DNA of 64,000 nt. Origin: Marinimicrococcus flavescens. Its GTDB lineage: Bacteria; Pseudomonadota; Alphaproteobacteria; Geminicoccales; Geminicoccaceae. The stretch's first letter is position 1, and every line of letters begins with the position of its first letter. The notes under the pieces are model-generated. The model was not told the DNA's origin. It ran no database searches and saw only the letters and a program-made list of their open reading frames with translations. The stretch spans positions 119,951-183,950 of the forward strand of contig JARGEQ010000091.1 in assembly GCA_029211145.1 (NCBI GenBank), written 5' to 3'. Shown piece by piece: positions 12,870-23,477 of the stretch. Made by a program: the position numbers and the translations under genes.

Positions 12870-13766
12870 TTGAGCCGTCACCTGCCGCCTTTGGGTGCCT
12901 TGCGCGCGTTCGAGAGCGCCATGCGCCACGGCCGCCTCGCCGATGCCGCCGAGGAGCTGCACGTCACCGCCTCGGCGGTCAGCCACCAGATCCGCGGCCT
13001 CGAGGCCGATCTCGGCATCAAGCTGGTGCGCCGCGAGGGGCGCCGGCTGGTGCCCACGGCTGCGGGTGAAGCGATGCTGCCGGGTCTGCGCGAGGGCTTT
13101 ACCCGGATCGGCGAGGCGGTGGCGACGGTGCGCGAGCTGGAGCGTGAGGGACCGGTGACGCTGAGCGTCCTGCAGACCTTCGCGCTGCACTGGCTGGTGC
13201 CGCGGCTGCCAGGCTTCGAGCGGCGCTATCCGGCCAGCGAGGTGCGCCTCGCGATCGGCGGCCGGCCAGTCGACTTCGCCCGCGAGGACGTCGATCTCGC
13301 CGTCCGCCACGGCGACGGTGCCTGGCCGGGCCTGCGCAGCGACCTGCTCTTCCGCGACGCGCTGCTGCCGGTGGCGAGCCCGATCCTGCTCTCGCGCGAG
13401 CCGCCGCTGCTGGCGCCGGAGCACCTGGCCCGCCACACCCTGCTGGCCTCGGCGGCGCGCCCCGACGCCTGGCCGTCCTGGCTCGCCTCGGTAGGGCTGC
13501 CGGGCCTCGCAGGCGCCCGTACCCAGACCTTCGAGAGCACCAATCTGGCCCTCCAGGCCGCCGCCCGTGGCCTGGGCGTGGCGATCGCCGGGCGGCGACT
13601 GGTCCGCTCGCTGGTCGAGGCGCGCTGGCTGGTCGTCCCGTTCCGCCAAAGCTGCGGGGATCCCAAGGCCTACTGGGTAACCTGCCCCGAGGAATGGGCC
13701 GGCCTGCCGCGGATCAGGCGGGTGCGCGAGTGGCTGCTGGAGGAGGCGCGGGCCGAGGAGGATTGA
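12870..13766 (+). CDS. LysR-family regulator, GcvA-like
   Basis: 298 residues. The N-terminal winged HTH is typical of the GcvA/AmpR branch (LPPLGALRAFESAMRHGRLA, ELHVTASAVSHQIRGLEADL, VRREGRRLVPTAAG), followed by a periplasmic-binding-like effector domain (VEVRLAIGGRPVDF-like region, then the GDGAWPGL loop). The TTG at 12870 is chosen for GGGAGG just upstream and because it places the HTH at the N-terminus; an upstream extension of 34 codons lacks similarity. It is divergent from the class IV aminotransferase (122 bases apart), a common arrangement for a LysR regulator and its target; the effector is unknown. Confidence 0.88.
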   Translation: MSRHLPPLGALRAFESAMRHGRLADAAEELHVTASAVSHQIRGLEADLGIKLVRREGRRLVPTAAGEAMLPGLREGFTRIGEAVATVRELEREGPVTLSVLQTFALHWLVPRLPGFERRYPASEVRLAIGGRPVDFAREDVDLAVRHGDGAWPGLRSDLLFRDALLPVASPILLSREPPLLAPEHLARHTLLASAARPDAWPSWLASVGLPGLAGARTQTFESTNLALQAAARGLGVAIAGRRLVRSLVEARWLVVPFRQSCGDPKAYWVTCPEEWAGLPRIRRVREWLLEEARAEED

Positions 13767-13855
13767 GCGAGGCTCACCGGCGCGGCCGGATTTCTCACTT
13801 CTGCGCGGCCGCGGCCGCTTCTAGCGTGAGCCCCGTCAGCACGGGAGGAAGCGCT

Positions 13856-14374
13856 ATGCGCAAGGAGCTCTTCAACCGTTTTGCGGCCTACAATGCCTGG
13901 GCCAACCGCCGCCTGCTCGACGCCTGCGCCCGGCTCGGCGAAAGGGAGTGGCAGGCGGCGCGGCCGTCCTTCTTCGGGTCGATCCACCGTACCTTGAACC
14001 ACCTGATGGTGGGCGACCGTCTGTGGCTCGCACGGCTCGAGGGTGAGAGCCTGACGCTGAGTCTGGACGCTTTGCTGCACGAGGACCTGCCGGGCTTTCG
14101 TGGCGCCCGCGAGGCCCTGGATGCCCGCATCGTGTCCTTCGTGGACGGCGTGGACGAGGCGGGTCTGGACGCGGTCTGCCGCTACCGCGCGTCGAGCGGC
14201 GAGCCCTTTGCCAATCGCGTGGTGGAGATCCTCCAGCACCTCTTCAACCACCAGACCCACCATCGCGGACAGGTCCACGGCATGCTCTCGGCCACTGCCG
14301 TGGCCCCGCCGCCCCTCGACCTCGTCTACTTCATGCGTGAGACGCCTCAGGCGGCGAACTCCCCGCGGGTGTAG
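13856..14374 (+). CDS. DinB-family metal-binding protein
   Basis: 172 residues, four-helix bundle of the DinB/YfiT type. The three metal-binding histidines of the family can be placed: one in LNHLMVGDRLWL and two in FNHQTHHRGQVH. Such proteins include thiol-dependent S-transferases and damage-inducible proteins, so the reaction cannot be assigned. GGGAGG stands 6 bases upstream of the ATG. The last 28 bases overlap the 3' end of the convergent serB. Confidence 0.9.
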   Translation: MRKELFNRFAAYNAWANRRLLDACARLGEREWQAARPSFFGSIHRTLNHLMVGDRLWLARLEGESLTLSLDALLHEDLPGFRGAREALDARIVSFVDGVDEAGLDAVCRYRASSGEPFANRVVEILQHLFNHQTHHRGQVHGMLSATAVAPPPLDLVYFMRETPQAANSPRV

Positions 14375-15225
14375 CCCTGAAGGAAGAGGAGCGCGGTGAG
14401 GTCGCTGTGGTCGACGCGCACCGGGGCCTGGGCGCGCACCTTGGGGTGAGCGCGGAACGCGACGCCGAGGCCGGCAGCCTGGATCATCGGCAGGTCGTTG
14501 GCGCCGTCGCCCACCGCCAGCGTCTCCTCGCGCGCGAGCCCGCGCTCATCGATCAGCCGGTTGAGCGCGGCGAGCTTGCTGGAAGCGTCGCGCAGCGGGC
14601 CGTGCAACCGGCCGGTGAGCTTGCCGCCGGTGATCTCGAGGCCGTTGGCCTCGTCCATGTCGAAGCCGAGCAAGGTCCGCACATGGGCGGTGAAGCTGGT
14701 GAAGCCGCCGGAGACCAGCGCCGTGTAGGCGCCGTGCGCGCGCATCGTGGCGACCAGCGTGCGCGCACCGGGCATCGCCTGCAACCGCTCGCGGCAGACC
14801 TCCTCGATGACGCTCGCCGGCAGGCCCTCGAGCAGGGCCACCCGCTCGCGCAGGGCCGTCGCGAACTCGATCTCGCCGTTCATGGCGCGGCGCGTGACCT
14901 CGGCGATCTGCGCCTTGATCCCGGCATAGTCGGCCAGCTCGTCGATGCACTCGACGGTGATCATCGTGCTGTCCATGTCGGAGATCAGCAGCTTCTTGCG
15001 GCGGTGGCCTTCCGGCAGCACCGCCCAGTCGCAGCCCGCCTCCTCGAGGATCGGCGCCAGTATCGCGCGGGCCGTCTCGGGGGCCAGCGGGCTCGCCAGC
15101 TCGACCGCCTCCTCCGGCGCCAGCCAGCGCTGCTCGCCCTTGACGGCGCCGGCCGCCTCGCGCACCAGCGCTTGAGCCAGAGGGGTTCGGGCAGGATCGG
15201 CGATCAGGCAGACAATGGCCGTCAT
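14347..15225 (-). CDS. serB: Phosphoserine phosphatase
   Basis: 292 residues. It hydrolyses O-phosphoserine to serine, the last step of serine synthesis. An N-terminal domain of about 75 residues precedes the HAD core: motif I SDMDSTMITVECIDELA (aspartates near residues 79-81), motif II ALVSGGFTSF, the lysine of motif III in SSKLAALN, and motif IV VGDGANDLPMI. The ATG at 15225 fits the family length. The start region overlaps the most upstream possible start of miaA on the other strand. Confidence 0.95.
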   Translation of the reverse strand: MTAIVCLIADPARTPLAQALVREAAGAVKGEQRWLAPEEAVELASPLAPETARAILAPILEEAGCDWAVLPEGHRRKKLLISDMDSTMITVECIDELADYAGIKAQIAEVTRRAMNGEIEFATALRERVALLEGLPASVIEEVCRERLQAMPGARTLVATMRAHGAYTALVSGGFTSFTAHVRTLLGFDMDEANGLEITGGKLTGRLHGPLRDASSKLAALNRLIDERGLAREETLAVGDGANDLPMIQAAGLGVAFRAHPKVRAQAPVRVDHSDLTALLFLQGYTRGEFAA

Positions 15226-16206
15226 CGAAACATCGCTCGCAGGCAGGGGGACGGGGTCATCGGGGCGCTGATCGTCATAGGTGGCAGCACCGCCAGCGGC
15301 AAGTCGGCGCTGGCCCTGGCGCTGGCGGAGCGCCTCGGCGGGGTGATCGTCAACGCCGACAGCCAGCAGCTCTTCGCCGACCTGCCGATCCTGACCGCGC
15401 GGCCCTCGGCTGCCGACGAGGCGCGCGCCGGGCACCGGCTCTATGGCGTGCTGGGCCCGCGCGAGCAGCCTTCGGCCGGCCGCTGGCTGGAGCTGGTGGC
15501 GCCCGTCCTCGAGGAGCTGCGCGCTGCCGGCCGGCCGGCCATCCTCACCGGCGGCACCGGGCTCTACCTGCACGCTTTGCTGCGCGGCATCGCGGTCATG
15601 CCGCCGGTGCCGGCAGCCTTGCGCGAAAGACTGCGCGCCGAAAGCGAGGATGTGCCCGCAGCGCTGCTCCACGAGCGGCTGCGGGCCGGCGATCCGGTGA
15701 TGGCCGCACGGCTGGAGCCGGGCGACCGGCAGCGCATCCTGCGCGCCCTCGAGATCCTCGAGGCGACCGGCCGTTCGCTCGCCTACTGGCAGGCCCAGGG
15801 CCGCCGCGAGCGGCTCGACCTGCCGCCCGTCCTCGCCGGCATCGCCCTCGTGCCGCCCGCGGCCCTGGTGGCGCGGCGGATCGAGACGCGCTTCGAGGCG
15901 ATGCTCCAGGCCGGCGTGCTCGACGAGGTGGCGGCCCTGGCACAAAGCTGCCCGGACGCGGCGCGCCAGCCGATCGCCAAGGTGCACGGGCTGCGCGAGC
16001 TCCTCGCCCTGCGGGAAGGCCGCCTCGACGAGAGGACCGCGCGCGAGCGGATCAACGCCCAGATCCGCCAGTACGCCAAGCGCCAGCGCACCTGGTTCCG
16101 CCACCAGCTTCCCGAGCTTCGCGCGATCGAGGCCGTGGGCGAAGATCCGGCGCTGGCGGCGGCGCTTTTGGAGCAGATCGCCGAGGCCGGGGCCGGGCAG
16201 GGCTGA
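15172..16206 (+). CDS. miaA: tRNA dimethylallyltransferase (start codon uncertain)
   Basis: MiaA adds a dimethylallyl group to A37 of tRNAs reading UNN codons. Motifs are clear: P-loop GGSTASGKSALALALAE, VNADSQQLFADL, GGTGLYLHAL, and the C-terminal QYAKRQRTWFRHQ. Family proteins begin about 10 residues before the P-loop, which points to 15256-15268, but no ATG, GTG or TTG is in frame there (codons read GTC, ATC, GGG, GCG, CTG). The nearest conventional start in frame is the TTG at 15172, given here, which lies inside divergent serB and adds about 30 atypical residues. A CTG at 15268 or an ATC at 15259 behind AGGGGG would give the normal length of about 312-315. Function is sure, the start is not. 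Confidence 0.9.
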   Translation: MSQRGSGRIGDQADNGRHRNIARRQGDGVIGALIVIGGSTASGKSALALALAERLGGVIVNADSQQLFADLPILTARPSAADEARAGHRLYGVLGPREQPSAGRWLELVAPVLEELRAAGRPAILTGGTGLYLHALLRGIAVMPPVPAALRERLRAESEDVPAALLHERLRAGDPVMAARLEPGDRQRILRALEILEATGRSLAYWQAQGRRERLDLPPVLAGIALVPPAALVARRIETRFEAMLQAGVLDEVAALAQSCPDAARQPIAKVHGLRELLALREGRLDERTARERINAQIRQYAKRQRTWFRHQLPELRAIEAVGEDPALAAALLEQIAEAGAGQG

Positions 16207-16266
16207 GGCCTGCCAGAAGCTCATGGATGCCCTGCGGCGAAAGGTTCCGCAAGGGCGCCGCGATTG

Positions 16267-16295
16267 TTGACCCGCCCATGGTCGCTCTCTACTGT
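16267..16295 (+). promoter_or_regulatory. Sigma70-type promoter of the ilvBNC operon
   Basis: TTGACC (16267-16272) and TACTGT (16290-16295) are separated by exactly 17 bases, about 90 bases upstream of the ilvB start. This is the best housekeeping-type promoter match noticed in the window. A 31-codon reading frame begins inside it at 16278 but has no run of Leu, Ile or Val codons, so there is no sign of classical leader-peptide attenuation. Confidence 0.6.
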
Positions 16296-16383
16296 CCAGC
16301 TCCCTGCGCCCACCCGGGAGAAACGCAGGCTGATCGGCCAATGATGGCCCCGGTAGTCGAGACAATTTGATGGAGTGCACCCC

Positions 16384-18177
16384 ATGACCGCCGCGACGCT
16401 CGCGCCCGCCGCCGTCGACACCCAGTCGATGACCGGCTCGCAGGTCGTACTTCGCGCGCTGGTCGAGCAGGGGGTAGACACGATCTTCGGCTACCCGGGC
16501 GGCGCCGTGCTGCCGCTCTACGACGCCATCTTCCAGCAGGACAAGATCCGTCACGTCCTGGTCCGCCACGAGCAGGCGGCGGTCCACGCCGCCGAGGGCT
16601 ATGCCCGCTCGACCGGCAAGGTCGGCGTCGTCCTGGTGACCTCGGGCCCCGGTGCCACCAACACCGTCACCGGCCTCACCGACGCGCTGATGGACAGCGT
16701 GCCGATCGTCTGCCTGACCGGCCAGGTGCCGACCCACATGATCGGCAACGACGCCTTCCAGGAGGCGGACACCGTCGGCATCACGCGGCCCTGCACCAAG
16801 CACAACTATCTGGTCAAGCGTCCCGAGGACCTTGCCCGGGTGATGCACGAGGCGTTCCATGTCGCCCGCTCGGGCCGCCCCGGCCCGGTGGTCATCGACC
16901 TGCCCAAGAACATCCAGATGGGCAAGGCGGTCTACCAGGGCAAGGACGAGGTCCGGCACCGCAGCTACCATCCGCGGCGCGAGCCCGATGCCGAGCGCAT
17001 CGAGCAGGCGATCGAGATGATCGCCCGCGCCGAGCGGCCGGTCTTCTATGTGGGCGGCGGGCTGGTCAATGCCGGCCACGAGGCATGCGCGCTGCTCACC
17101 GAGCTGGTGCACGAGACCGGCTACCCGATCACCCAGACCCTGATGGGGCTGGGCGCCTATCCCGGCAGTGACCCGCAGTCGCTGGGCATGCTCGGCATGC
17201 ACGGGACCTACGAGGCCAACCTCGCAATGTATCATTGCGACGTGATGGTCTGCATCGGCGCCCGCTTCGACGACCGCGTGACCGGCAGGCTCGACGGGTT
17301 CTCGCCGGGCAGCAAGAAGATCCACATCGACATCGATCCCTCCTCGATCAACAAGAACATCGCCGTCGATGTCTCGGTGGTCGCCGACGCGGTCGAGGCG
17401 GTGGGCGCGCTGCTGGCGGCGTGGCGGCGGCGCTCCAACAGCGTCAGCCGCGACAAGGTCGCCCCCTGGTGGGGGCAGATCGAGGAGTGGCGCAAGAAGG
17501 ACTCGCTGCGCTTCCGCCAGGACGGCGCCGGCATCAAGCCGCAGACGGCGATCCGCCGGCTCTACGAGGCGACCCGCGAGAGCGACGTCTACGTCACCAC
17601 CGATGTCGGCCAGCACCAGATGTGGGCGGCCCAGCACTTCACCTTCGAAAAGCCGATGCGCTGGCTCACCTCCGGTGGCCTCGGCACGATGGGCTACGGC
17701 TTCCCGGCGGCGCTGGGCGTGCAGATGGCGCACCCCGATGCCACGGTGCTGTGCATCTCCGGCGATGCCTCGTGGGTCATGAACATGCAGGAGATGTCGA
17801 CCGCCATCCAGTACAGGCTGCCGGTCAAGACCTTCATCCTGAACAACAGCTACATGGGCATGGTCCGCCAGTGGCAGGACTTCTTCCACGGCCAGCGCCA
17901 TGCCTCGAGCTACATGGAAAGCCTGCCGGACTTCGTGAAGCTGGCCGAGGCGTTCGGGGCGACCGGGCTGCGCGCCACCACCGTCGAGGAACTCGACCAG
18001 GTGATCGCCACGGCGCTCGCCACAGACGGGCCGGTGCTGGTCGACGTGGTGGTCGACCGCGAGGAGAACGTCTACCCGATGATCCCGGGTGGTGCTGCTC
18101 ACAACGAGATCAAGCTGAGCCCCGAGGATGAGGGGCAGCACGAGGCCATCTCCGAGGAAGGAATGGTACTCGTCTGA
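16384..18177 (+). CDS. ilvB: Acetolactate synthase, large (catalytic) subunit
   Basis: 597 residues. ThDP- and FAD-dependent first common enzyme of Val/Leu/Ile synthesis. Motifs: GYPGGAVLPLYDAI with the downstream catalytic glutamate in RHEQAAVHAAEGYAR, the FAD region GARFDDRVTGRL, and the ThDP-binding GDASWVMNMQEM followed by NNSYMGMVRQWQ. Start 16384 is favoured over a GTG 9 bases upstream because GGAG lies 8 bases before it. First gene of ilvB-ilvN-ilvC. Confidence 0.96.
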   Translation: MTAATLAPAAVDTQSMTGSQVVLRALVEQGVDTIFGYPGGAVLPLYDAIFQQDKIRHVLVRHEQAAVHAAEGYARSTGKVGVVLVTSGPGATNTVTGLTDALMDSVPIVCLTGQVPTHMIGNDAFQEADTVGITRPCTKHNYLVKRPEDLARVMHEAFHVARSGRPGPVVIDLPKNIQMGKAVYQGKDEVRHRSYHPRREPDAERIEQAIEMIARAERPVFYVGGGLVNAGHEACALLTELVHETGYPITQTLMGLGAYPGSDPQSLGMLGMHGTYEANLAMYHCDVMVCIGARFDDRVTGRLDGFSPGSKKIHIDIDPSSINKNIAVDVSVVADAVEAVGALLAAWRRRSNSVSRDKVAPWWGQIEEWRKKDSLRFRQDGAGIKPQTAIRRLYEATRESDVYVTTDVGQHQMWAAQHFTFEKPMRWLTSGGLGTMGYGFPAALGVQMAHPDATVLCISGDASWVMNMQEMSTAIQYRLPVKTFILNNSYMGMVRQWQDFFHGQRHASSYMESLPDFVKLAEAFGATGLRATTVEELDQVIATALATDGPVLVDVVVDREENVYPMIPGGAAHNEIKLSPEDEGQHEAISEEGMVLV

Positions 18178-18198
18178 TCCACCGCGCCTCGCGCGGAG

Positions 18199-18225
18199 CG
18201 GCGGGCGCCTGTGCGGCGCCCGTCG
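18199..18225 (+). other. Intercistronic hairpin between ilvB and ilvN
   Basis: An 11-bp stem with one G-U pair (18199-18209 with 18215-18225; core CGGGCGCC/GGCGCCCG) and a 5-base loop sits in the 81-base gap. There is no T run, so it is more likely an mRNA-stability or partial-attenuation element than a terminator. Confidence 0.55.
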
Positions 18226-18258
18226 TGCATCCAGGGTCAAGCTCCAGGGAACCCCGAC

Positions 18259-19850
<1,592 letters not shown>

Positions 19851-19878
19851 GCTTTCCCCGCGAAAGCCCGAAAGAAGA

Positions 19879-19906
19879 GGGGCCGGCGCAAGCCGGCCCC
19901 TTTTTT
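19879..19906 (+). terminator. Rho-independent terminator of the ilv operon
   Basis: Perfect 9-bp stem GGGGCCGGC/GCCGGCCCC with a GCAA tetraloop, directly followed by six T residues (19901-19906). This is the clearest intrinsic terminator in the window. Confidence 0.95.
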
Positions 19907-19923
19907 GTGTGCGGCGCCGGCGG

Positions 19924-20166
19924 TCAGCACAGCTGCGGGGAGACGGCACCCCGGCGCTTCGCGAGCATCGCCTGCGCCCGCTCGACGGCGAGCCCCACGA
20001 GGCGGCGCTCGGGAAGGTCGGGGCGGCTTCCCGGGATTTCCTCGATCACCGAGCGCGCAATTCCCAGCGCCTCGTTGTGCGACAGGCCTGCGGCGCGGCA
20101 GCAGTCGTAGGTCTCTTCCAGCGCCAGCTGGCGCCCCGGCAGGCACGCTTCTCCGTTGTTGAGCAT
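19924..20166 (-). CDS. Small hypothetical protein
   Basis: 80 residues, not recognised. It is predicted soluble and mostly helical, with the pattern EETYDCCRAAGLSHNEALGIARSVI followed by a Pro/Arg-rich turn and a second helix LVGLAVERAQAMLAKR. The ATG at 20166 has GGGAGAA 7 bases upstream, and G/C dominates the third positions, so it is likely a real gene. It faces the ilvC terminator and shares its strand with the VOC gene behind it, about 100 bases away. The helical segments could be a small DNA- or protein-binding module, but nothing proves it. Confidence 0.6.
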   Translation of the reverse strand: MLNNGEACLPGRQLALEETYDCCRAAGLSHNEALGIARSVIEEIPGSRPDLPERRLVGLAVERAQAMLAKRRGAVSPQLC

Positions 20167-20267
20167 CCGAGGTTCTCCCATCCCTTTGGCCCGCACGGCA
20201 TGATCGGCGGCCCGACTACGCCCATAACCCGGAACGCCCGGACGGGTTCCGGATAGTGACCCGGAAG

Positions 20268-20660
20268 CTAGCCGGGTGCGCCGCCGGCAGCCGGGCCGCT
20301 TGTGAAGTCCACGTGCAGATGGTTGCCGTCGGGGTCCCAGAGATTGACCTGGGTGATCCCGAAGCCCGGCACCTCGCGGCAGTCGAAGGCGATGCCGCGT
20401 GCTCGCAGGCGGTCGAGAAAGGCGTCGAGGCCGGAGGCGGCCAAGGCGAAATGCTCGAGGGCGGGGTCCTCCGCCGCCGCCTTCCGCTCGACCTCCACCA
20501 GATGGATCACCGGCTGGCCGCCGCAATAGAGCCAGGCGCCGCCGAACGGGAAAGGCGGCCGCGGGCCCGGCTCGAGCCCCAGCACCTCGCCATACCAGGC
20601 GATCATCTCCGCCAGGGCCGCGGTCCGCAGATTGACGTGGTCGAGCCTCGTCACCGTCAT
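20268..20660 (-). CDS. VOC-superfamily (glyoxalase/bleomycin-resistance fold) protein
   Basis: 130 residues, one VOC module made of two beta-alpha-beta-beta-beta units: TRLDHVNLRTAALAEMIAWY with the first metal histidine, HLVEV and the second-half EHFALAASGLDAFLDRLRAR, ending NLWDPDGNHLHVDF. Several potential metal ligands (His, Glu) are kept. VOC members include lyases, dioxygenases and resistance proteins, so the substrate is unknown. The start ATG at 20660 begins exactly at the conserved first strand. Confidence 0.82.
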   Translation of the reverse strand: MTVTRLDHVNLRTAALAEMIAWYGEVLGLEPGPRPPFPFGGAWLYCGGQPVIHLVEVERKAAAEDPALEHFALAASGLDAFLDRLRARGIAFDCREVPGFGITQVNLWDPDGNHLHVDFTSGPAAGGAPG

Positions 20661-20756
20661 GCTCTTTGCCTCTCCCTGCCATCCGCGCTTTTGGCGCTGC
20701 AGTGCCATTGACCCTAAGCTAGCAGCCTGGCCAACCGATCGCATCGGCGAGGCAGG

Positions 20757-22121
20757 ATGACATACCAAAGGGCACGCGGCGACGAGGCCGGCTCCTCGCT
20801 GCTCCTGACCGACCTCTACGAGCTCAACATGTTTCAGGCCTACCTGGAGGCAGGCATGGAGGGCGAGGCGGTCTTCGAGTTCTTCGTCCGCAAGCTGCCG
20901 CCGGAGCGCAATTTCGCCATGGCAGCCGGGCTCGAGCAGGCCGTGGCGTTCCTCGAGGCGGCGCGCTTCAGCGAGGAGGAGATCGCCTGGCTCGAGGCCG
21001 GCGGGCGGTTCAGCGCCTCCTGCCTCGAAGCCCTGGCGGCACTCCGCTTCACCGGCAGCGTCGAGGCGCTGCCCGAGGGGACCCTCGTGTTCCCCGACGA
21101 GCCGGTCCTGCGGCTGGTGGCACCCCTGCCGCAGGCCCAGCTCTTCGAGAGCCGGCTCATCAACATCCTCCACTTCCAGACCATGATCGCCAGCAAGGCG
21201 GCGCGCCTGGTGCTGGCCGCCGAGGGGCGCACGCTGGTCGATTTCGGGCTGCGCCGGGCGCACGGGGCCGAGGCCGGGCTGCTGGCGGCGCGCGCGGCCT
21301 TCCTCGCGGGCTTCGACGGCAGCGCCACGGTGCTCGCCGAGGCGCGCTTCGGCGTGCCGGCCTTTGGCACCATGGCCCATTCCTTCATCCAGGCGCATGC
21401 CAGCGAGGAGGAGGCCTTCCTCGGCTTCGCCCGGGCGCGGCCCCGCCAGGTCACCCTGCTGATCGACACCTACGACACGGAGGAGGGAGCCCGGAAGGTG
21501 GTGCGGCTGGCGCCGCGTCTGGCCGCCGAAGGAGCCCCGGTCCAGGCCGTGCGGCTCGACAGCGGCGATCTCGCGGCGCACGCCCGCGCGGTCCGGGAAA
21601 TTCTCGACCAGGGCGGGCTCGGGGCAGTGAGGATCTTCGCCTCGAGCAGCCTCGACGAGAGGGAGGTGGCGCGCCTCCTAGGGGCGGGCGCGCCCATCGA
21701 CGGCTTCGGCGTCGGCACCAGCCTCACCACCTCCGGCGACCGGCCCTCGCTCGACTGCGCCTACAAGCTCATGGAGTATGACGGGATCGCCCGCCGCAAG
21801 CGCTCGGAGGGCAAGGCCACCTGGCCCGGCCGCAAGCAGGTGTGGCGGCGCTTCGAGAAGGGCTGCATGGCCGGCGACACGGTGACGCTCGAGGGCGATC
21901 CTTGCGAGGGCGAGGCGCTCCTGGTGCCGGTGATGCGGGAGGGACGGCGTCTCACGGCGCCGCCGACGCTGGCGGAGAGCCGCGCCCACGCCAGCCGCCA
22001 GCTCGCCGCCCTGCCGGGACCGCTGCGTGCGCTGGAGGCGGCGCCGGCCTATCCCGTGGCCATCGCCCCGGCCCTGCGGCGTCTTGCCGAGGCGGTCGAC
22101 CGGCGGCTGGCGGCTGGCTGA
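20757..22121 (+). CDS. pncB: Nicotinate phosphoribosyltransferase
   Basis: 454 residues. It joins nicotinate and PRPP to nicotinate mononucleotide in NAD salvage. The N-terminal LLLTDLYELNMFQAYLEAGM, the central VDFGLRRAHG, GTMAHSFIQAH with the His that is phosphorylated in this family, LIDTYDTEEGARKVV and RLDSGDLAAHARAVREILD are all present, as is the GVGTSL phosphate-binding loop. Divergent from the VOC gene. The CoB-type sirtuin at 780-1505 is one consumer of NAD, but they are not linked in an operon. Confidence 0.93.
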   Translation: MTYQRARGDEAGSSLLLTDLYELNMFQAYLEAGMEGEAVFEFFVRKLPPERNFAMAAGLEQAVAFLEAARFSEEEIAWLEAGGRFSASCLEALAALRFTGSVEALPEGTLVFPDEPVLRLVAPLPQAQLFESRLINILHFQTMIASKAARLVLAAEGRTLVDFGLRRAHGAEAGLLAARAAFLAGFDGSATVLAEARFGVPAFGTMAHSFIQAHASEEEAFLGFARARPRQVTLLIDTYDTEEGARKVVRLAPRLAAEGAPVQAVRLDSGDLAAHARAVREILDQGGLGAVRIFASSSLDEREVARLLGAGAPIDGFGVGTSLTTSGDRPSLDCAYKLMEYDGIARRKRSEGKATWPGRKQVWRRFEKGCMAGDTVTLEGDPCEGEALLVPVMREGRRLTAPPTLAESRAHASRQLAALPGPLRALEAAPAYPVAIAPALRRLAEAVDRRLAAG

Positions 22122-22233
22122 TCCTGCTCCGGCCACCGGACGGGCCTGCGCCGGCGCGACTGGTCGCGGCCGGCGGGCGCCGCTATCGTGCGGCACCCTG
22201 GGAAGCTGCAGCGCGACAGCGCGGGACGTCTTC

Positions 22234-23454
22234 TTGCACGCCTACCTCAATCTCCTCCTCAAGCATCCGCGCGAGATCGGCTTCGGCCTGTTCCTGACCT
22301 TCGTGGCGAGCTTCGGGCAGACCTACTTCATCGCCGTCTTCGGCGCCGAGCTGCGCGCCGCCTTCGGGCTCACCAGCGGCGGGTTCGGCAGCGTCTACTC
22401 GGCGGCGACGCTGGCCAGCGCCCTGACCCTCGTGCAGCTCGGCCGCGTCGTCGACCGATGGTCGGCAGGCCGCTGCGCCCTCCTGGCGATCGCCGGCCTC
22501 GCGGCCGGCACGCTGCTGCTCGCACTCTCGCACCATGTCGTGCTGCTGGGCCTCGCCCTCTATCTCCTGCGGCTGTCCGGCCAGGGGATGATGGTCCACA
22601 TCGCGCTGACCACCCTGGCCCGGCGCTTCAGCGTCGAGCGGGGGCGGGCGGTCGGTGCCGCGACGCTGGGCGTCGCCGCCGGCGAGATGCTCTTCCCGCT
22701 CCTCGGCGTGGCGGTCCTGGAGCTGGGCTGGCGCACCGGCTGGGCGCTGTCCGCCCTGGTCCTGCTGCTGGCGGCGGCGCCGCTGGCGCTCTGGCTCGGA
22801 CGGTCCTTCGCGGCGCCGCAGGCCGCCCGAGGCGAGGCCGGCGAGGCCGCCGACGCCGGCTGGTCGCGTGCCCAGGTGCTGCGCGACGGGCGCTTCTGGC
22901 TGATGCTGCCGGGCCTGCTGGCACCTGCGATCATCATCACCGGCGTGTTCTTCCACCAGGTGGTGCTGGTGAGCGAGAAGGGCTGGTCGCTCGCCACCTT
23001 CGCGAGCTCGTTCTCCTTCTACGCGTTGGCGGCGGTCGGCGGCTCGCTGGTGGCCGGGGCGATGGTCGACCGGCTCGGGGCGACGCGCATGCTCCCGCTC
23101 CTGCCGCTGTTCCAGGTGGCGGCCCTCGTGCTGCTGGCCTTCGCCTCCAGCCCGGTCCTGGCGTTCGTCTCCATGGCGCTGATGGGCGGCGGCAACAGCG
23201 CCCAGTCGACGACCGTCAACGCGCTCTGGCCCGAGCTCTACGGCACCCGGCATCTGGGGGCGATCCGTGCCATGGCTGGCGCCTTGATGGTGTTCGGCAG
23301 CGCCCTCTCGCCGGCGAGCTTCGGCCTCGTTCTGGATGCCGGTCTCGGCATGTCCAGCCTCCTGCTCGGCTCTGCCGTCTTCGGCCTTGCCGGCGCGGGG
23401 CTCTTTCTCGTGGCGCTGAGGCGACCGCCGCTGGCGGCCGCCCAGCGGCGATGA
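22234..23454 (+). CDS. MFS transporter
   Basis: 406 residues with 12 predicted transmembrane helices. The N-terminal half begins NLLLKHPREIGFGLFLTFVASFGQTYFIAVFGAELRAAF-like and contains the family loop GRVVDRWSAGR between helices 2 and 3. The central cytoplasmic loop (about residues 190-215) is Ala/Gly/Glu-rich. The TTG at 22234 is the best-placed start; upstream codons are not membrane-like and lie in the gap after pncB. The substrate cannot be told. The stop overlaps a possible start of the next gene. Confidence 0.82.
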   Translation: MHAYLNLLLKHPREIGFGLFLTFVASFGQTYFIAVFGAELRAAFGLTSGGFGSVYSAATLASALTLVQLGRVVDRWSAGRCALLAIAGLAAGTLLLALSHHVVLLGLALYLLRLSGQGMMVHIALTTLARRFSVERGRAVGAATLGVAAGEMLFPLLGVAVLELGWRTGWALSALVLLLAAAPLALWLGRSFAAPQAARGEAGEAADAGWSRAQVLRDGRFWLMLPGLLAPAIIITGVFFHQVVLVSEKGWSLATFASSFSFYALAAVGGSLVAGAMVDRLGATRMLPLLPLFQVAALVLLAFASSPVLAFVSMALMGGGNSAQSTTVNALWPELYGTRHLGAIRAMAGALMVFGSALSPASFGLVLDAGLGMSSLLLGSAVFGLAGAGLFLVALRRPPLAAAQRR

Positions 23455-23477
23455 CGCTGCAACCCGAAAGGATGATG

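Noticed and set aside
16278..16372. Short reading frame in front of ilvB as a leader peptide
   Set aside because: No cluster of Leu, Ile or Val codons and no alternative hairpin/terminator set; it begins inside the promoter spacer.
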